From: Fimbriimonadaceae bacterium
GTDB taxonomy: Bacteria; Armatimonadota; Fimbriimonadia; Fimbriimonadales; Fimbriimonadaceae
Direction of reading: 5' to 3'
DNA: 64,000 bases
Assembly (NCBI GenBank): GCA_019694835.1
Contig: JAIBBE010000050.1
Span: 1-64,000 of the forward strand
Under the pieces are notes generated by a model. It searched no databases. It had not been told where the DNA came from and saw only the letters and a program-made list of their open reading frames with translations. A program made the position numbers and the translations under genes. This document shows, one piece after another, positions 60,775 through 64,000 of this stretch (position 1 is the first letter of the stretch; the number at the start of each line of letters is the position of its first letter).

Positions 60775-61536
60775 ATGGCTGTAACGCTGCTGGCTTCGGC
60801 TTGCCCTCCGCCGGTCGTTCCGAGCGGGCTCGTTTGGCCTGAGGACTGCTACGCGGGGACGGATTCGCCGGACGTTGCCGGTGCTCTCGCATCGGGGCGC
60901 GATCCCTTTACGCCTGAGTGGAACCAGAACGCGGCGATGCTGGACCTGGCGACGCGGTCTGGCTCTGGCGGGTACGGGCTCGTCTATGGCGGGGTTATCT
61001 CGGACGGTGGCGGGCTGAACGCCTCGGTCACGGGCGCGGTGGCGCTGATCGATGGCGTGGTGGCCAAGAAGACGTTTGCGCTGCTTTCGCTGCCGGCATC
61101 GCAGCCAAGGGTCTGGATCTGGTTCAAGCAGGACAAGACCCTGCAGTACACGCTCACCACCACGAAGCCTACGGCGAAGTGCGTTCTGCTGGGCTCGCTG
61201 GCAACGGACGGCTCTGGCGTGATTGCGGGCTCGATCGACACATCGGGTGTCGTGTACTTCGCTTCGGGCGTGTTCTTCCGCGAGACGGCGGACTTGGGCC
61301 AGCCTTCGGACTCGCCGGACTCGACGGTTCGGGTCATGACGAAGACCTCTGGCGGGCTGTTCTTTTGGGATGGGGGTCAGTGGGCGCTTGTGCCTAAGGG
61401 CCTCAGCTGGTCCAAGGATGTGATTCCAAGCGGCGAGACGGTCGTTATTCCGAGCGGGGCGCAGCAGTCAATTTTTGGGACGCTTTCGGTGTCGGGTCGG
61501 GTCACCGTTTATGGGAAGTTGAGGGTAACTAGCTAA
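60775..61536 (+). CDS. Tail fibre or receptor-binding-type protein
   Basis: 253 aa; GGAGCAGG precedes the ATG. Beta-rich, low in charged residues (SGGYGLVYGGVISDGGGLNA), with a shaft-like C-terminal repeat (SGETVVIPSGAQQSIFGTLS, VSGRVTVYGKL). It resembles short tail appendages. Gene order supports a fibre role. Followed by 61536 with one shared base. Confidence 0.6.
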   Translation: MAVTLLASACPPPVVPSGLVWPEDCYAGTDSPDVAGALASGRDPFTPEWNQNAAMLDLATRSGSGGYGLVYGGVISDGGGLNASVTGAVALIDGVVAKKTFALLSLPASQPRVWIWFKQDKTLQYTLTTTKPTAKCVLLGSLATDGSGVIAGSIDTSGVVYFASGVFFRETADLGQPSDSPDSTVRVMTKTSGGLFFWDGGQWALVPKGLSWSKDVIPSGETVVIPSGAQQSIFGTLSVSGRVTVYGKLRVTS

Positions 61537-61892
61537 TGGCCAACGTAACAGACATCGTAGACGGCGACATCAAGGCTGACAAGATCATTGGGAATGCGGT
61601 CGCGCTGAGCTTTGGGCGCGCTGCGGTCACGATGACCGACGCGAACAAGACGCTCTCGTCGAGCGAGTACGACCAGCTCATCATCGAGATGTCGGGGACG
61701 CTGACGGCACCTCGTGACGTAACTTTGCCGCTGACTGACGGCGCGCCGAAATTCGTCGTGAACAAGACTGGCCAGACGCTGACCTTTAAGGGTGCATCGG
61801 GTACTGGCGTGGCGGTGGCGACCGTGAAGGGCGCTTGGATCTACAGCGACGGCACGAACTGGTATCGGATGTCGGCAGACGTTACCCTTTAG
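61536..61892 (+). CDS. Short fibre-type tail protein
   Basis: 118 aa. Beta-rich repeats (LIIEMSGTLTAPRDVTLPLT, VNKTGQTLTFKGASGTGVAV) and a W/Y end (GAWIYSDGTNWYRMSADVTL) are typical of small fibre-tip units. It is the last gene before a terminator and the endolysin. Confidence 0.6.
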   Translation: MANVTDIVDGDIKADKIIGNAVALSFGRAAVTMTDANKTLSSSEYDQLIIEMSGTLTAPRDVTLPLTDGAPKFVVNKTGQTLTFKGASGTGVAVATVKGAWIYSDGTNWYRMSADVTL

Positions 61893-61900
61893 CGTTCCTT
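61893..61900 (+). promoter_or_regulatory. CGTTCNTT box after the fibre gene
   Basis: CGTTCCTT directly after the stop of 61536-61892. A TTG lies 11 bases from its G (61905) but heads a frame of doubtful value. Confidence 0.4.
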
Positions 61901-61948
61901 CGCTTTGACGAAACACCAGCGCATAAGCGCGGTCCAACAAATGCATAG

Positions 61949-61984
61949 CCCTGGCGGGAAACTCTCCCTGCCGGGGCGCTTTTT
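61949..61984 (+). terminator. Rho-independent terminator ahead of the endolysin
   Basis: 10-bp stem (61949-61958 with 61967-61976, two G-U pairs), 8-base loop, then GC and TTTTT (61980-61984). Ends the tail transcript. The endolysin then has its own box at 61985. Confidence 0.88.
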
Positions 61985-61992
61985 CGTTCGTT
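61985..61992 (+). promoter_or_regulatory. CGTTCNTT late box before the endolysin
   Basis: CGTTCGTT starts right after the terminator T-run; its G is 13 bases before the ATG at 61999. There is no room for a longer leader, so initiation from this box would give a leaderless mRNA. Confidence 0.7.
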
Positions 61993-61998
61993 TGAGCT

Positions 61999-62556
61999 AT
62001 GCCAAAGCTCACCGACCTTGTCCCCAAGCCTGCGGCCTCGAGCATCAACACCGGACTCAAGCCGTGTCCGACCGAGAAGCTGATCCAGCTACATGGCTTG
62101 CCTTCGGACCCACTACCTGCTGAGCCGCTCGGGGCAGCTGCCATCACGAACAAGTGGTGGCGCGACCGCATGGTCACGGAGGACGTCGGGCCGTTCCGGG
62201 TCACCGGCTTCAAGCCAGCCGTCGCTCACCTGCGGGCATCGCTAAACAAGGTCCAAGCGCGAAAGCCTCAGCTCTTCAAGGCGCTGGGCTCGGCGGGAAT
62301 GCTGGCAGTTCGGCACGTGCGCGGAGTGCCGGGTCAGCCGTCGAACCACGCGTTCGGCATGGGGATCGACTTCACGATCCTGGGGAAGCTCGATCAGATG
62401 GGCGACAACATGGTCATGCGCGGTTCGCTGGAGCTGTACTCGATCCTGAAAGAAGACCTTTGGTACTGGCTCGGCGCGGCGAGGCGTGAAGACGGCATGC
62501 ATTGGGAAGCCTCGAAGCAGCTCGTGGACCGCTGGATCGCCGAAGGCTTGCTCTAA
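61999..62556 (+). CDS. Endolysin: M15-type D-Ala-D-Ala/L-Ala-D-Glu carboxypeptidase
   Basis: 185 aa. The zinc site follows the VanY/M15 pattern: SNHAFGMGIDF (HxxxxxxD type) with DGMHWEAS supplying the third ligand and the base. VRHVRGVPGQPSNHAFG is typical of phage M15 endolysins. It cleaves peptide cross-links of peptidoglycan. No signal peptide is present, so export needs the holin at 35121. Confidence 0.88.
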   Translation: MPKLTDLVPKPAASSINTGLKPCPTEKLIQLHGLPSDPLPAEPLGAAAITNKWWRDRMVTEDVGPFRVTGFKPAVAHLRASLNKVQARKPQLFKALGSAGMLAVRHVRGVPGQPSNHAFGMGIDFTILGKLDQMGDNMVMRGSLELYSILKEDLWYWLGAARREDGMHWEASKQLVDRWIAEGLL

Positions 62557-62558
62557 GG

Positions 62559-62566
62559 CGTTCCTT
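62559..62566 (+). promoter_or_regulatory. CGTTCNTT late box before 62575
   Basis: CGTTCCTT; its G is 15 bases before the ATG at 62575. Confidence 0.55.
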
Positions 62567-62574
62567 AGGCTTCG

Positions 62575-64000
62575 ATGGGCGTTATCACTCGGCTTCAGGG
62601 TCAGGCGGTGTATCCGGTCGCCTACTTCAGCGACGGGGGGCTGGTGCTCGCGACGAATCGCGATTTCTCGGCCACGCTGTACATTCTGACCAAGGCAACG
62701 CCGGAACCGCCAACACGAGCTGAGGTGCTGGCGAGCGGGACGGCCGTCGCGGTCCAGACGAGCAAGTACGCGAGCAGCTCGGAGAAGTGCTGGATGTGGG
62801 CAGCATCGAGCGCTGACTGCGACGTGGAGTTTGCTCCGTCGGTGCAGCCGGTCCTCGAGGAGTCTGAGGAGATTCGCGGGCTGTACAACGTCAAGGGGCT
62901 ACGTCGGCTGATCGAGCAGATCCCGAAGGCCATGACACCGGGCTCGGGCGGCATCGACACAGTGTGGGTTGGCGACTCGCTGCTTGAATCGATGGGCGTC
63001 ACCAGCTACCTGGACGACTCGATCTCCTCGCAGTTCGGCAAGCTCGTCCAGGTAGCATACAACCCTGCCGGGTGCCCGGGCGGGTTGGGGCTCGTTCCGG
63101 TCAGGTCGGGCAACGCTGACAACCTCTACAACTGGGGCGGGCTGCTAGTCCTCAACTCGGTGCGCAACATGGTCTGGACGGCGAACAACACCGTCACGAA
63201 CACGGCCAGCGGCAACGCGATCTCGCGCAAGCGGGTGTCGTTCTCGGGTGCGACTAACCAGATCCGGATCTTCCTCGACCCGCAGAACACGTCGCCTTCG
63301 AAGCGGCGAGGGGTCACGTCGATCGATCTTGTGTTTGGACAATCGAACGGCACCGACTCGGGCGGCATCACCGGTGGCACGTTCACCTGGGACCTCCACA
63401 ACTTGGACGCGTTCTGTGCTGCGGCTGCCTCCGGCTACTCCCTGACGGGGACGATCAACTCGAACGGGACGCCTTCGTTCGGGAAGCGGTCGCAGATCGG
63501 CGGGACCCTCGATCCGATGCTCCCCTACTCGGTCCAGGTCAGTGGCCCGGCGAGTGGCACGGCGAACATCGATGGGATCCTGTGTTTCAACGGCGACGAG
63601 GCGACCGGCTGGCGCAACCACAATGCCGGCCGCGTCGGCGCGAATGTCACGGACAGTTGGACCGAGGAGACGCTCTACGCCACGTACGACGCGTGGTGCA
63701 CTCGCTCGGGCTCACCGGCAGGGTCTCGGGCTACGAACTGTTACTGCTTCGTGGGGAACCTGATCACGAACGCGTGTGCCGCCCAGACTCCCATCGCGAC
63801 GTTCAAGTCTGGGCTGGCGGTTCACATGGACCGCGCGATCGGGCTCGGTGCCTGCTACTGGGCGATCATCCCGCCGGTCTATGACGACGGCCTCCGGGCC
63901 AAGGCGATCCCTTACGAGGCGTACAAGCTGGCGATCTATGAGCTGGTCGCCGAGCGGTCAGACAACGTGGTCCTGATGGACTTTGATCGGTGGTCCAGGG
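62575..64000 (+). CDS. SGNH/GDSL-type tail protein, incomplete at window end
   Basis: At least 475 codons, no stop before 64000. Near residue 130, IDTVWVGDSLLESMG is a GDSL-type block I with the candidate nucleophile Ser. Later YAYDAWCTRSG-like and ACYWAIIPPVYDDG segments and NVVLMDFDRW could supply the other parts of an SGNH hydrolase. An esterase at the tail tip could deacetylate host polysaccharide. The N-terminal ~100 residues look like an attachment domain. It starts after a late box. Confidence 0.6.
   Translation, partial: MGVITRLQGQAVYPVAYFSDGGLVLATNRDFSATLYILTKATPEPPTRAEVLASGTAVAVQTSKYASSSEKCWMWAASSADCDVEFAPSVQPVLEESEEIRGLYNVKGLRRLIEQIPKAMTPGSGGIDTVWVGDSLLESMGVTSYLDDSISSQFGKLVQVAYNPAGCPGGLGLVPVRSGNADNLYNWGGLLVLNSVRNMVWTANNTVTNTASGNAISRKRVSFSGATNQIRIFLDPQNTSPSKRRGVTSIDLVFGQSNGTDSGGITGGTFTWDLHNLDAFCAAAASGYSLTGTINSNGTPSFGKRSQIGGTLDPMLPYSVQVSGPASGTANIDGILCFNGDEATGWRNHNAGRVGANVTDSWTEETLYATYDAWCTRSGSPAGSRATNCYCFVGNLITNACAAQTPIATFKSGLAVHMDRAIGLGACYWAIIPPVYDDGLRAKAIPYEAYKLAIYELVAERSDNVVLMDFDRWSR

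Noticed and set aside
61905..62123. TTG-started frame after a late box
   Set aside because: It runs through the terminator at 61949-61984 and overlaps the endolysin in another frame, with no protein-like character.
15400..64000. attR, CRISPR arrays and IS elements in the prophage
   Set aside because: I saw no second copy of the tRNA-Val 3' half, no regularly spaced repeats and no transposase. The right end of the prophage is beyond the window.

Overview
The window joins about 15.3 kb of host chromosome (1-15332) to the left 48.6 kb of an integrated siphovirus-type prophage (15358-64000; the right end and attR lie beyond the window). The host is GC-rich. It carries a PEP-CTERM exosortase-type sorting tail, a MoxR ATPase with a VWA protein, an archaemetzincin lipoprotein, a large secreted BNR/VPS10-like protein, an alpha-L-rhamnosidase-like hydrolase and dispersed hairpin repeats built on CCCCTCTCC. 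These suit an Armatimonadota/Fimbriimonadia-like bacterium, but nothing here is taxonomically decisive.

Host layout: tandem 141-bp repeat (1-268); archaemetzincin and MoxR (-); VWA protein (+); repeat cluster (3393-3668); BNR protein and PEP-CTERM protein overlapping (-); a 40-aa lipoprotein with its terminator (-); coiled-coil membrane protein and J-domain protein (+); GH78-like enzyme (-); Hsp20 and HDOD proteins (+); methyltransferase divergent from a HxlR regulator; tRNA-Val(GAC).

Prophage left arm: a tyrosine integrase whose last codons lie inside the tRNA-Val, then a leftward run of about 13 tiny overlapping genes (excisionase-like, RlpA-like, KTSC, SWIM and unknowns). It is driven by a sigma70-type promoter that overlaps TGTCG operators. 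A conversion-type secreted gene, a PIN-domain pair and an S24 repressor follow, then a second TGTCG operator array. The rightward early operon (24214-33849) encodes an AAA ATPase, a Gam/Gp157-like protein, a RuvC-like resolvase, an SF2 helicase, a Phg_2220_C replication initiator with a 35-bp palindrome inside it, a ParB-like protein and a broken ABC ATPase.

Late region: small terminase, a region-2-only sigma-like protein, an initiator-like tRNA-Met and a three-way-junction RNA candidate stand just ahead of holin, TerL, portal, S49 protease, capsid, connectors, tail tube, -1 frameshifted tail chaperones, tape measure, tail tip, fibres, M15 endolysin and an SGNH-type tail protein. Genes in the opposite orientation are lodged in it: an AlbA_2 gene, a frameshifted Type ISP restriction-modification gene and an unknown gene.

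The most unusual signal is an 8-base box, CGTTCNTT, placed so that its TTCNTT core usually lies 12 to 7 bases before the start codon of at least twelve late genes, which mostly lack Shine-Dalgarno sequences. With the T4 gp55-like sigma fragment and the phage initiator-like tRNA, this suggests a dedicated late expression system, possibly of leaderless mRNAs.
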